A stretch of 64,000 bases of DNA from a virus: IMG/VR virus record IMGVR_UViG_3300013132_000040, positions 1-64,000 of that record. One strand, 5' to 3'. Both the position numbers and the translations under genes were made by a program. The notes beneath the pieces were generated by a model. It had not been told where the DNA came from. It did no database searches and worked only from the letters and a program-made list of their open reading frames with translations. Positions 35,337 through 43,222 of the stretch are shown piece by piece (positions within the stretch are counted from its first letter, which is position 1; the number at the start of each line of letters is the position of its first letter).

Positions 35337-35651
35337 ATGACGGTAGATGTTGGTCTACTAGAAATTGCAGTATCAATCGTACTTCCACTTGTGGTTGGCA
35401 TTGTTGTTAAGCAGGTTGCACATCCAGCTGTTAAATCTATTACTTTGGCCTTTTTGTCTGCCGTAACGGCGATTGCCGCAACGGGACTTGGTTCTAATGG
35501 CGAGATTGGCACAAGCACAGTGGCTCAGGCAGTGCTAAGCTTTATTATCGCAGTTGGAGCTTATTACGGTCTTTGGAAGCCTACAGGTGTTGCTGAGACA
35601 GTAAATGCTGCAACAGGTAATTTTGGGATTACACTCAAAAAGGAATCCTGA
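35337..35651 (+). CDS. Holin-like small membrane protein
   Basis: A 104-residue protein with three probable membrane helices (~7-25 'LLEIAVSIVLPLVVGIVV', ~36-54 'SITLAFLSAVTAIAATGLG', ~62-82 'AQAVLSFIIAVGAYYGLW') and a short charged tail. Size and helix number fit holins, which make the membrane permeable to endolysin. AGGAGG lies nine bases before the ATG, and the start abuts the preceding stop. It is the last gene before a strong terminator. Alternatives are a membrane anchor or superinfection-exclusion protein; no family name is certain. Confidence 0.65.
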   Translation: MTVDVGLLEIAVSIVLPLVVGIVVKQVAHPAVKSITLAFLSAVTAIAATGLGSNGEIGTSTVAQAVLSFIIAVGAYYGLWKPTGVAETVNAATGNFGITLKKES

Positions 35652-35718
35652 TATTTGAGTTTAATGCAGAATTTATGTTAAAATAAACTCTGTGTTGGTG
35701 TTTTGATTCACATAATAG

Positions 35719-35756
35719 TTACGGTCCTATCGACTGCGGTAGGGCCGTAATTTATT
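35719..35756 (+). terminator. Rho-independent terminator
   Basis: A 14-bp stem (35,719-35,732 with 35,737-35,750, including two G-T wobbles) closed by the tetraloop ACTG and followed by TTTATT. It lies in the 155-base gap after the holin-like gene and ends the transcript of the virion/membrane genes. It is one of the two clearest terminators in the window. Confidence 0.85.
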
Positions 35757-35778
35757 CTAAGAGTAATTTTTGATAAGT

Positions 35779-35784
35779 TATAAT
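35779..35784 (+). promoter_or_regulatory. -10 element TATAAT of the nucleotide-metabolism operon
   Basis: A perfect TATAAT lies 29 bases after a strong terminator and 22 bases before the GTG start at 35,807. No good -35 is seen at 16-18 bases. The downstream GGAG at 35,795-35,798 serves as ribosome site. Position makes it the likely promoter of the RNR region. Confidence 0.5.
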
Positions 35785-35806
35785 ACGTTTTGATGGAGTT
35801 ATAAGA

Positions 35807-36496
35807 GTGTCATTGCAACTTGATCCCCAAAATCAAGAAATCACTAAAGAAATAGCTATTAAATACTTGAATCTTTATGTGGGGGAATCAGACTGGGGCC
35901 GACATATAGATGCCTTATGGTTTAGGCTTTTAAAGAGGCATGGCGAAGAAGCGGCCAAAACCTTATTAAAAAAGACGATCGCTTGCGCAACACTCCTCCC
36001 TGTATATGACAGGACAAAAATACCAGACAACCCAGAGAATCTTCTTTTTTGGTGTCCGTCGTATCAGCAATTCAATGACGAGGATTGGACCAGCAAGTTC
36101 TTGGCGGTTATTCAAAGGGACGAAGAAATAGAGTCGTGGAGACTTGATTGTCAAAGGCTGGGGGTTGTGTATCCTATTGTTTACGCTCCTTGGCCAAGGC
36201 AAGCTTTTAATTGGTTATTTAAAGCAGCTGAAGAATCAGGTCATGTCAACGATAGTAATAAAAACTTAATTGAAAAAAGATTTGAAAGATTAGTTCTCAC
36301 TTACGGTGGACTAGTCATATGTCATATTTTTCAAAAAGAGGAATATAAAATTAAGAAGAAAGTCCTTAATTGGAGAACTGGTTATTTTTTTGAGAGATTA
36401 ATTTTCGAAATATATTCAATTGATCAGGTTTTGAAGATTAAGAAACAAGAATTATTAAAAACAAATAAGACGCTAGTTAAACAGATACAAAATTAG
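35807..36496 (+). CDS. Hypothetical protein upstream of RNR
   Basis: A 229-residue protein starting at GTG with GGAG eight bases upstream. No recognisable domain. It is rich in Trp, Tyr and Lys; the N-terminal two thirds contain 'WGRHIDALWFRLLKRHGEEA' and 'LLFWCPSYQQFNDEDW', and the C-terminus is strongly basic and helical ('YKIKKKVLNWRTGYFFERL'). No membrane segment or zinc motif stands out. It is the first gene after a terminator and promoter and lies 12 bases before the ribonucleotide reductase gene, so it is co-transcribed with it. I make no functional claim. Confidence 0.7.
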   Translation: MSLQLDPQNQEITKEIAIKYLNLYVGESDWGRHIDALWFRLLKRHGEEAAKTLLKKTIACATLLPVYDRTKIPDNPENLLFWCPSYQQFNDEDWTSKFLAVIQRDEEIESWRLDCQRLGVVYPIVYAPWPRQAFNWLFKAAEESGHVNDSNKNLIEKRFERLVLTYGGLVICHIFQKEEYKIKKKVLNWRTGYFFERLIFEIYSIDQVLKIKKQELLKTNKTLVKQIQN

Positions 36497-36508
36497 GAGA
36501 ACCGCATT

Positions 36509-39500
36509 ATGTCTGTCAATCCACCGTACCTTTCTTTCAAGTTGCCAGAGGAGTTTATAAAAGACTACAAAAAGAAGACCGTTCCATGGGGTTTTCCAAT
36601 TGGTTCTGGTAACTCGTTGGGTGAGTTAACTTTCTTAACTAAATACAGCAGAAGAAAGGCCGATGGGGGTAAAGAGCGCTGGTGGGAAACTTGCGAGCGT
36701 GTTATAGAGGGTATGTTTTCTATACAAAAGGATTGGTGCAAGTCCAATAGGCTTCCCTGGAATGAGAGGAAGGCTCAAGCTACCGCCCAAGATGCGTACG
36801 ATCGTTTGTTTAATGGTAAGTGGACGCCACCAGGTAGGGGTTTGTGGATGATGGGGACCGAGTTTGTAAACGGTCAAAAGAACTCCGCAGCATTGCAAAA
36901 CTGCAGTTTTTTATCGACAGAAAGCATTTCTTCAAGAAGCGTACATGAGGCTGTATGGCCTTTTGTTAGGCTTATGGAAATGTCAATGCTTGGTGTCGGT
37001 GTGGGTTTTGATACGAAGGGCGCAGGAAAGCTTGAGATACATCAGCCCCTTAAAGAAGTAAAAACCTTTATTATACCGGATTCGCGAGAGGGGTGGTATG
37101 AGTCGGTATCTTTGCTTTTGGAGTCTTATTTCTTCGCGAACAGGCATAGTGTAGAGTTTGATTACGGCAAGATACGCCCTTCTGGTCAGCCGATCAAGGG
37201 TTTTGGCGGCGTTGCCGCCGGTCCCGGCCCCCTTATGGATCTGCATAAGTCGCTAAAAGAGCAGTTTGAAGGTAGGTTTGGTGAAAGAATTTCTTCTACT
37301 GATATTGTCGATATACAGAATAAGATCGGCAAATGCGTAGTTGCCGGAAATGTTAGGCGCTCAGCTGAAATTGCGTTAGGTGATTTAAACGACCAAGATT
37401 TTCTTGACCTAAAAAACTGGGAAGTAAACCCTGAACGTATGGGCGCAAATGGTTGGGGTCATACCAGTAATAATTCAATTGTTGCCAGCGTTGGTGATAA
37501 CTTTGATAATATTGCAGGCCGAATTGCGGACAACGGGGAGCCGGGAATTATCTGGCTCGATCTTTGCCGCGAGTACGGGAGGCTCGTTGATACCCCAAAC
37601 AATAAGGACTGGAGGGCAGCGGGCACAAACCCTTGCGTAACATCAGATACGTGGGTCTTGACTTCTGATGGCCCTAGGATGGTAGAAGATCTTATTGGTT
37701 ATTCGCCGGATATCATAGTGGATGGGAAGGCCTATAGCCCAGTTTCTGATGGGTTTTTCAGTACTGGAATTAGGGACGTTTTCGAAATTGTAACCAACAA
37801 AGGTTACCGGGTTAAGGTTACCGAAGAGCACCCAATTATGACCCCAAATGGGTGGGTGGAAGCAAAAGACCTTAAGTTAGGTGATTCTATCGTCCTACAT
37901 AACCATGGTAACTTCTCTTGGGATGGTGCCGGAGATAATGGAGACGGTTATCTGCTTGGTCTACTCATTGGGGACGGAACCTACATGGGCTACAGGGATA
38001 GGGCTACCCTATGTACATGGGGGGATGACGGTGTCGAGTCAGTTCGTGACTACGCTTATAAAGCCCTTTCTAGGTATGACGCCCGATCAGACTGGGGTGG
38101 GTGGTCAGGGCCATTTGGTAATGGGTGGTACCGCATGTCCAATGTCGCCTTGACGCAATTGGCTTCGAGGTTTGGGGTGACAGCGGACTCCAAAACCGTC
38201 ACTAGGCAGATTGAAGAGGCTTCATCCTCATTTTACGAAGGCTTTCTTTCGGGACTCTTCGATGCTGACGGCCACGTAGAGGGGAGTAAGGAGAAAGGTG
38301 TGACTATAAGACTTTCTTCTGTAGATTACGATATGATCCTGTCTGTCCAAAGAATGCTTTCTCGCCTTGGGATTATGTCTTCCGTTCATTGGACTGATCG
38401 TAAAACGGATTTTGGGAAGACAGATGGTTTTTGGAGGTTAATTATTTCATCCGAAAGTTCTGAAAGGTTCATGGGTCGTGTTGGATTCGTTGACTCTGAT
38501 AAGTCACAAAAGTGGCATAATCTCTCCGAAGGGGTGAATCATTACAATAAACCGTTCCAGGCCGATGTTGTCGAAATAAACCACCTGGGTCAATACGAGA
38601 CTTTTGATATCACGGTAGAACATATCCACGCTTTCGACGCCAATGGAATTTATGTATCAAACTGTTCCGAGCAGACTCTTGAATCCGGTGAATGCTGTAC
38701 TCTTGTGGAAAACTTTATTTCCAGGCACGATTCACTTGAGGATTTCCAAAAGACCCTTAAAGTTTCTTATTTATACGCCAAATCAGTAACCCTACTCCCA
38801 ACGCATTGGCCCGAAACAAATGCCATTATGCAAAGAAACAGAAGAATAGGATGCTCTGTATCAGGACTCGCTCATTTTGCTGAGATGAATGGGTGGACAG
38901 ATTTACGCAGATGGTTGGATAATGGTTACGACTACATTCAGGCTTTAGACACCAAGTATTCTGAGTGGTTGGGTTGTAGGCTATCTATTAAGACGACTTC
39001 GGTAAAACCATCTGGAACAGTTTCGCTGCTTTTTGGTGTTACGCCAGGCGTTCATTGGCCAACGGCCGATGTATATATTCGTAGGATGCGATTAGCCGCA
39101 AACGATCCGCTCTTGGATGCGCTACGTTTAGCTGGTTACCATACAGAGCCCGACGTCATGGATCCAACTCACAGCGTTGTTGTAGAACTACCAACTGTTG
39201 GTCCCGATGTTCGAACTGAGCGTGAAGTTTCCATGTGGGAAAAGACTGCATTAGCAATTCTCGCCCAAAGGTACTGGGCTGATAACCAGGTTTCTGTCAC
39301 GGTGACTTTTAAAGAAGATGAAAAATCTCAGATTGGAGCTTTACTGCGCTCAATAGACGGACAATTAAAGTCAGTGTCAATGCTCCCATTGCTCGAAGTC
39401 GGGGGCGCTTACAAACAAATGCCTTACGAGAGAATTGACCTTGAGGAATGGGAAAATCAGGTAGAAAAAGTGAAGCGTATTGATTGGGCAGATTATTACA

Positions 39501-39562
39501 AGGGAAATTCTTTTGACGCAGAAGGCGAAAAGTTTTGCTCAAACGATACCTGTGAGATATAA
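36509..39562 (+). CDS. nrdJ: Class II (cobalamin-dependent) ribonucleoside-triphosphate reductase with intein
   Basis: Makes deoxynucleotides from ribonucleotides by a radical mechanism using adenosylcobalamin. Total 1,017 residues; removal of the 343-residue intein (376-718) leaves about 674, close to monomeric class II enzymes. Landmarks: 'PPGRGLWMMGTEFV', 'LQNCSFLS' (redox Cys), the rejoined active site N-P/C-S-E-Q with thiyl Cys and Glu, 'ESGECCTL' (second redox Cys), and a C-terminal Cys pair in 'EKFCSNDTCEI', matching the shuttle cysteines of the Lactobacillus-type reductase. The intein interrupts exactly before the catalytic Cys, so splicing is essential for activity. A strong AGGAGA precedes the ATG. 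The TAA stop is part of a TATAAT promoter for the next gene. It works with the nearby ThyX and dCMP deaminase to supply dNTPs without needing oxygen. Confidence 0.95.
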   Translation: MSVNPPYLSFKLPEEFIKDYKKKTVPWGFPIGSGNSLGELTFLTKYSRRKADGGKERWWETCERVIEGMFSIQKDWCKSNRLPWNERKAQATAQDAYDRLFNGKWTPPGRGLWMMGTEFVNGQKNSAALQNCSFLSTESISSRSVHEAVWPFVRLMEMSMLGVGVGFDTKGAGKLEIHQPLKEVKTFIIPDSREGWYESVSLLLESYFFANRHSVEFDYGKIRPSGQPIKGFGGVAAGPGPLMDLHKSLKEQFEGRFGERISSTDIVDIQNKIGKCVVAGNVRRSAEIALGDLNDQDFLDLKNWEVNPERMGANGWGHTSNNSIVASVGDNFDNIAGRIADNGEPGIIWLDLCREYGRLVDTPNNKDWRAAGTNPCVTSDTWVLTSDGPRMVEDLIGYSPDIIVDGKAYSPVSDGFFSTGIRDVFEIVTNKGYRVKVTEEHPIMTPNGWVEAKDLKLGDSIVLHNHGNFSWDGAGDNGDGYLLGLLIGDGTYMGYRDRATLCTWGDDGVESVRDYAYKALSRYDARSDWGGWSGPFGNGWYRMSNVALTQLASRFGVTADSKTVTRQIEEASSSFYEGFLSGLFDADGHVEGSKEKGVTIRLSSVDYDMILSVQRMLSRLGIMSSVHWTDRKTDFGKTDGFWRLIISSESSERFMGRVGFVDSDKSQKWHNLSEGVNHYNKPFQADVVEINHLGQYETFDITVEHIHAFDANGIYVSNCSEQTLESGECCTLVENFISRHDSLEDFQKTLKVSYLYAKSVTLLPTHWPETNAIMQRNRRIGCSVSGLAHFAEMNGWTDLRRWLDNGYDYIQALDTKYSEWLGCRLSIKTTSVKPSGTVSLLFGVTPGVHWPTADVYIRRMRLAANDPLLDALRLAGYHTEPDVMDPTHSVVVELPTVGPDVRTEREVSMWEKTALAILAQRYWADNQVSVTVTFKEDEKSQIGALLRSIDGQLKSVSMLPLLEVGGAYKQMPYERIDLEEWENQVEKVKRIDWADYYKGNSFDAEGEKFCSNDTCEI
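37634..38662 (+). other. Intein with LAGLIDADG homing endonuclease inside RNR
   Basis: An in-frame 343-residue insertion beginning at Cys of 'CVTSDTWVLTSDGPRMVEDL' (block A) and ending at Asn of 'DANGIYVSN', followed by extein Cys-Ser-Glu. Block B 'TEEHPIMTPNGWV' carries the TxxH motif. The two LAGLIDADG-type motifs are 'LLGLLIGDG' (near 37,955) and 'FLSGLFDADG' (near 38,255). Block F is 'ETFDITVEHIHAFDANG'. The penultimate residue is Ser rather than His, as in some active inteins such as the Npu DnaE C-part. All splicing residues are present, so it should splice and may still home. Confidence 0.93.
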
Positions 39563-39563
39563 T
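39558..39563 (+). promoter_or_regulatory. -10 element TATAAT overlapping RNR stop codon
   Basis: TATAAT contains the TAA stop of the RNR gene; the next ATG (39,573) follows nine bases later without a ribosome site. TTGCTC at 39,535-39,540 is a weak -35 at 17-base spacing. Expected transcription start is within a few bases of the ATG, giving an almost leaderless mRNA. Confidence 0.5.
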
Positions 39564-39572
39564 AGATATTTA

Positions 39573-39920
39573 ATGGCAGAGTCAGAAGAGTTCGATTCAA
39601 AATTCCAAGAAATTATAAGTCAAGAGAGTTTTGAAGAACCAAACTTACAAAAAATTGCATTACATGAAATATCGGATACGTTATCTAGTGTGACGTTCCT
39701 ATGTGCCCAGTTGTCTCACCTTATGAGCGAGGTGATTACAAGCATGGATGTTGAGTTAACGCCGGCTTTTATGGATTTACTGATGAATGTTAAGGCAACT
39801 TCCGATAAGTTTAATGACGATATACAGATAGACATAGTGTTTAATGACGACCTTGAAGATGAAGATGACGATGAAGATATTGAAGGCGAAGACGAAGAGG
39901 AATTTGACGAAGAAGACTGA
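39573..39920 (+). CDS. Small protein with highly acidic C-terminus
   Basis: A 115-residue protein. An earlier in-frame ATG at 39,480 lies inside the RNR gene; 39,573 just after the RNR stop and a -10 element is preferred. Residues ~20-85 are helical and ordinary ('LHEISDTLSSVTFLCAQLSHL'). The last ~30 residues are almost only Asp and Glu. Such tails occur in proteins that mimic DNA or bind basic partners, but no specific family is recognised. It lies between RNR and ThyX and may simply be an accessory of that operon. Confidence 0.7.
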   Translation: MAESEEFDSKFQEIISQESFEEPNLQKIALHEISDTLSSVTFLCAQLSHLMSEVITSMDVELTPAFMDLLMNVKATSDKFNDDIQIDIVFNDDLEDEDDDEDIEGEDEEEFDEED

Positions 39921-39930
39921 TATTTTACCC

Positions 39931-40614
39931 GTGCTTTCAAACGGCTATGTTCGGTTGGTTGACACGATGGGCTCAGACCTATCTGTTGTGAACGCGGCTC
40001 GGGCGTCATACCAAAAGGAAAGCGGTGAACTTGACGATAAAGATATTCGTCTAATAAAATTCCTTGCGCGAGAAGGACATTGGTCTCCGTTTCGTCATGC
40101 TTTTATGACATTTGAGTTTAAAACGCCATTAATGGTTGCTAGGCAACACTGGAAATACGTTGTTGGTTCTGATCATACTATGGATTCCTGGAATGAATCC
40201 AGTAGGAGATATGTAACTAGCGATCCTGACTTTTACATACCATCCGGTGATCAGTGGAGATTGGCTCCCGAAAACCTTAAGCAGGGCTCTGGCGACTTTT
40301 TAGATGGTCAAACTGGATCTGTTTTATCGGCGAAGTTGATGGAAACAATAGAGCAATGCGTTTCAAATTATGAAATGGCCATGAACGAGATTGGTGTGGC
40401 ACCGGAGCAGGCAAGACTTTTCCTTCCTGCTTACAGTATGAATGTATTATATAGGTGGTCCTGTAGTTTGCAGTCGGTTGGGTTGTTCCTAAAGCAGCGC
40501 TTACATGATACAGCTCAGTATGAAATAAGCGAATATGCGAAAGCGGTTTTGCAGCTCATAGAACCATCTTTTCCGTATTCTATAAAAGCAATAATGGAGA
40601 ATCTAGATGGTTGA
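39931..40614 (+). CDS. thyX: Flavin-dependent thymidylate synthase ThyX
   Basis: Converts dUMP to dTMP using methylene-tetrahydrofolate, FAD and NADPH. About 227 residues from the GTG at 39,931; TTG at 39,904 (AGAGG just upstream) is an alternative, and an ATG at 39,844 would run through the acidic tail of the previous gene in another frame and is unlikely. Features: 'LVDTMGSDLSVVNAARASY' at the start, 'GHWSPFRHAFMTFEF' (H-s-p-f-r-H motif), 'ARQHWKYVVGSDHTMDSWN' with 'ESSRRYV' (the ThyX signature region, with the usual RHR reading K-Y-V plus an insertion), 'EQARLFLP' and 'SLFLKQRL'-like 'GLFLKQRLHDTAQYEI' near the C-terminus. It fits the dNTP cluster with RNR and dCMP deaminase. Confidence 0.9.
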   Translation: MLSNGYVRLVDTMGSDLSVVNAARASYQKESGELDDKDIRLIKFLAREGHWSPFRHAFMTFEFKTPLMVARQHWKYVVGSDHTMDSWNESSRRYVTSDPDFYIPSGDQWRLAPENLKQGSGDFLDGQTGSVLSAKLMETIEQCVSNYEMAMNEIGVAPEQARLFLPAYSMNVLYRWSCSLQSVGLFLKQRLHDTAQYEISEYAKAVLQLIEPSFPYSIKAIMENLDG

Positions 40615-40777
40615 TGTACTTGGTTATTTTTTTGCTGCCTTTTTTGCTGTCTGGGGAGTTATCGTAATAGTTAACACCAAAGAAGTAGCTGACACGGTAA
40701 TGTTGAGGGTAATATCGTTATTTGTTGCAATATGCATGTTTGCCATGTCTGGAGCGGTATTAAATGCCATTATTTAG
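40607..40777 (+). CDS. Small two-helix membrane protein
   Basis: A 56-residue frame overlapping the end of thyX by eight bases and the start of the dCMP deaminase gene by 14. Two hydrophobic segments, ~5-23 ('LGYFFAAFFAVWGVIVIV') and ~33-54 ('MLRVISLFVAICMFAMSGAVL'), are joined by a short polar loop. Overlaps at both ends and the lack of any other gene in this 150-base gap support it as real. No family recognised; function unknown. Confidence 0.6.
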   Translation: MVDVLGYFFAAFFAVWGVIVIVNTKEVADTVMLRVISLFVAICMFAMSGAVLNAII

Positions 40778-41234
40778 TCGTAAAGACGTTCAGTTTATTA
40801 AACTTTGTGAAATTGGTTCATTTATTTTCTCTACTTGTGGTAAGAAAAAGTATATGGCAATTTTAACAGACGATGATTACCTCGTAGTCGGGTTTGGCTA
40901 CAACGGTGGTGCACCGGGTTCTGTCCACTGCGAAGACGGCGGATGCCCAAGGTTGGAACAAGGTTCGGAAAGCGGATCCGTATACGATAACTGTATAGCA
41001 GTCCACGCTGAACAAAATGCTTTTCTTCATTCGGATTATACTTCAAAACCAACAAAACTTTTTGTCAATGGCCCTCCATGCTTTACGTGTGCTAAAATTA
41101 TTGTTAATAGTTCTGTAAAAAAAGTTTTCTATATAAGAGACGAGTCTTACTCGCAATGGGCAGAGATATCAGGTTTTATGAATAGCCATGGTGTAGAGAC
41201 GCTAGGTTTTGCCAATGCCGGCCCAAAAAATTAA
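40764..41234 (+). CDS. dCMP deaminase
   Basis: A 156-residue zinc-dependent deaminase that would convert dCMP to dUMP, the substrate of ThyX. The zinc/catalytic motif His-Ala-Glu is in 'AVHAEQNAFLHS' and the Cys pair in 'PPCFTCAKIIV' (PCxxC). The N-terminus 'ILTDDDYLVVGFGYNGGAPG' matches the family's substrate region. Length is normal. GGAG lies nine bases before the ATG. Location directly after ThyX makes the assignment to the deoxynucleotide rather than the nucleoside or RNA branch more likely. Whether it uses dCMP or CMP cannot be proven from sequence. Confidence 0.9.
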   Translation: MPLFSRKDVQFIKLCEIGSFIFSTCGKKKYMAILTDDDYLVVGFGYNGGAPGSVHCEDGGCPRLEQGSESGSVYDNCIAVHAEQNAFLHSDYTSKPTKLFVNGPPCFTCAKIIVNSSVKKVFYIRDESYSQWAEISGFMNSHGVETLGFANAGPKN

Positions 41235-41472
41235 TTATTTAGTGCTATATCCGCATGATGCGCAGGTATACGGATGTTCCAGTCGTGATATTGCTATGCA
41301 ATCTCCGCCACCAGAAGGTTTTACTATAGAAGATAAGCTTGTTTTTTTTGTATCAATGGAACCAGAAAATGGAAACTTAGTTTGGTATCAAATACCAAAA
41401 GAAGAAGTAGTGAACGCGGAGATCGTGTATCCAAAGTCGGCACAAAAAAAGAAAGAGAAAAATGCCAGCTAA
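41215..41472 (+). CDS. Hypothetical protein
   Basis: An 85-residue protein overlapping the end of the deaminase gene by 20 bases. ATG at 41,215 is preferred to the TTG at 41,209; AGG lies nine bases upstream. The body is beta-like ('INYLVLYPHDAQVYGCSSRDIA', shortened) and the last ~15 residues are strongly basic ('SAQKKKEKNAS'). No motif, membrane segment or family recognised. Its end overlaps the next start by 11 bases, consistent with co-translation in the nucleotide operon. Confidence 0.65.
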   Translation: MPAQKINYLVLYPHDAQVYGCSSRDIAMQSPPPEGFTIEDKLVFFVSMEPENGNLVWYQIPKEEVVNAEIVYPKSAQKKKEKNAS

Positions 41473-41683
41473 AGTAAAAATCAACTTAGAAAATGGTCAA
41501 TCATATGTGATTGCCGATATGAGCACTTGGGTTGACTTGTCTTATGCAATAAATTCAATGGCCGAACAGTGGCCAAAAGATGCTGAGGAATATTCATTGT
41601 GGATTAAATTTCTTGACCTCTTTGAATCCCAGTATTTAGGAAATCTTTTTGAAGAACCTTACGAAGATGATGGTTGGAGTTAG
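41462..41683 (+). CDS. Hypothetical acidic protein
   Basis: A 73-residue acidic protein, overlapping the preceding gene by 11 bases. It opens 'MPAKVKINLENGQSYVIA', then 'DMSTWVDLSYAINSMAEQWP', and ends in an acidic tail ('FEEPYEDDGWS'). No zinc site or membrane helix. It is the last gene before the glycan island; the first glycosyltransferase starts eight bases after its stop. No function is suggested. Confidence 0.65.
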   Translation: MPAKVKINLENGQSYVIADMSTWVDLSYAINSMAEQWPKDAEEYSLWIKFLDLFESQYLGNLFEEPYEDDGWS

Positions 41684-41691
41684 GTTTTTTT

Positions 41692-42519
41692 ATGATTGAT
41701 TTGTGTATTGTTTCTTATAATACAAAAGACAAATTAAAAAGATTGATTGATACTTTAGCGTCTGATTATAAAGCAGACATGTTTAATCTTTATGTCCTTG
41801 ACAATAACTCTACGGATGGTTCGCAAGATTATTTGACAAGCGTTGTGAAGCCTTTGAATTGGCCGGGTGAAATTATATTAAGTTCTTTTAATTACGGCTA
41901 TTCTTTCGCGTGTAACCTTCTAGCTTCGCGCGGCAAAGCAAACTTAATAGGACTACTTAATGCTGACGTTTGGTTAAGGACGCAGGATATAAATACTATT
42001 GAGAGCAGGATTTACGAATTAGACGCAGATATATATGGACCAAAACAAAGAAATGAAATGGGGTATATAACGCATGCGGGAATATTTGGCAGCAATACCC
42101 ACCCACAACACCGGGGTTGGAAGGCGCCAGATCCAGAAGATAGGCTTTTTAGAGACACCTTAGACGCAGTTACAGTATCTGGATCCGCCTATTTCGTTAA
42201 GAGGACTGCATGGGAAAATCTGACTTACGATCCCGAGTATATTAACCTTTTGGGTCATTTAGTTGGTACGAACAAAATACCTTTGTGGTCTATTCTTTCT
42301 GATGGCGCATTTCTGCCGACACCTCACTACTATGAGGAAACTTGGTGCTCCTATTACGCAAGACATAGGGGTTATAGTGTTGTTTATGATGGCTATGTTT
42401 CTATAGGGCATAGCTGGCATGCGTCATCGGAGATTGGTGGGGAGCAAGATTCTAAGTTTAGTATTAGTCAGTCAATATTTAGGGAGTCCTGCGACTACAT
42501 GGGGATTCCAAGGGATTAA
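41692..42519 (+). CDS. Glycosyltransferase family 2-like protein
   Basis: A 275-residue GT-A fold enzyme expected to move a sugar from a nucleotide donor. ATG at 41,692 is chosen because the GT2 opening 'MIDLCIVSYNT' starts there and TAGG precedes it; a TTG at 41,674 adds six unrelated residues. Motifs: 'LYVLDNNSTDGSQDYL' (nucleotide-binding loop), 'LLNADVWL' (DxD position), 'GSAYFVKRTAWENL'. Acceptor and sugar cannot be told. First of seven glycosyltransferase-like genes in a row. Confidence 0.87.
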   Translation: MIDLCIVSYNTKDKLKRLIDTLASDYKADMFNLYVLDNNSTDGSQDYLTSVVKPLNWPGEIILSSFNYGYSFACNLLASRGKANLIGLLNADVWLRTQDINTIESRIYELDADIYGPKQRNEMGYITHAGIFGSNTHPQHRGWKAPDPEDRLFRDTLDAVTVSGSAYFVKRTAWENLTYDPEYINLLGHLVGTNKIPLWSILSDGAFLPTPHYYEETWCSYYARHRGYSVVYDGYVSIGHSWHASSEIGGEQDSKFSISQSIFRESCDYMGIPRD

Positions 42520-42529
42520 GGTATTTATT

Positions 42530-43222
42530 ATGTTAATAGCCAATATGGTAGGCAAAAACGAGGCTGATAGATTTCTTGATGATGTGTTAAGGCATTTATC
42601 GGGTATTGTGGATCTTATAGTTTTCACCGATGATTGTTCAGAGGATGAAACGAAACAGATAGCATCTGGTTATGCAGAAACTTTTAGCACAGAAGAAAAT
42701 CTTTTTACTAAAGACGAAGGGCGCTTACGGACTATAGCTTGGTCAAATCTTTCGAAGTTTGCTAAACCTGGCGATTGGATTTTGGCTATTGACTGTGATG
42801 AAAAACTTTGGTCTACTGTTGAGAATTTTGACATGGTGTCTTTGCTTAACCAAAATAGATATGATGTAATTAATATTAAATTTTTCCATATGTGGAATGA
42901 AACGCAATATCGCGTAGATAAATTATGGGCACCGAATGATAGCTCTAGATTGTTTAGGTTTTACGATGGGGGTGTCTTTAATGATCGTAAGTTGGCGTGT
43001 GGTTCTGAACCGACTTATGTCAATTCTCTGATTCGTTCCGGAAGTTACTTGCGTGATAGCTCGCTCATTATGCAGCATCTTGGCTATGTTCGTGATGAAG
43101 ATAAAAAAATGAAATTTGATAGATACATGCAATTAGATGGTGGCGATTTTCACCAAAAGAGCCATATAGAGTCTATTGTCGACCCCGAACCGGTTTTGCT
43201 CGATTGGCGTATATATGCCTAA
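42530..43222 (+). CDS. Glycosyltransferase family 2-like protein
   Basis: A 230-residue GT-A type protein. ATG at 42,530 with AAGG eight bases upstream is preferred; the frame is open further back inside the previous gene but that part reads as shadow. It opens 'MLIANMVGKNEADRFLDDVL', as in glycosyltransferases that share 'KNEadrL', followed by 'FTDDCSEDET' and 'WILAIDCDEKLW' (DxD). The C-terminal part has 'SSRLFRFYDGG', common in this group. Second gene of the glycan island; overlaps the next gene by eight bases. Confidence 0.83.
   Translation: MLIANMVGKNEADRFLDDVLRHLSGIVDLIVFTDDCSEDETKQIASGYAETFSTEENLFTKDEGRLRTIAWSNLSKFAKPGDWILAIDCDEKLWSTVENFDMVSLLNQNRYDVINIKFFHMWNETQYRVDKLWAPNDSSRLFRFYDGGVFNDRKLACGSEPTYVNSLIRSGSYLRDSSLIMQHLGYVRDEDKKMKFDRYMQLDGGDFHQKSHIESIVDPEPVLLDWRIYA

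Noticed and set aside
35793-35804. A mini frame ATG-GAG-TTA-TAA just after the TATAAT at 35,779
   Set aside because: Too short to support; the GGAG in it is better explained as the ribosome site of the GTG start at 35,807.
42419-42529. Upstream extension of the second glycosyltransferase (start at 42,419)
   Set aside because: The extra 37 residues lie inside the previous gene and do not resemble the family; ATG 42,530 has a ribosome site and begins the conserved strand.
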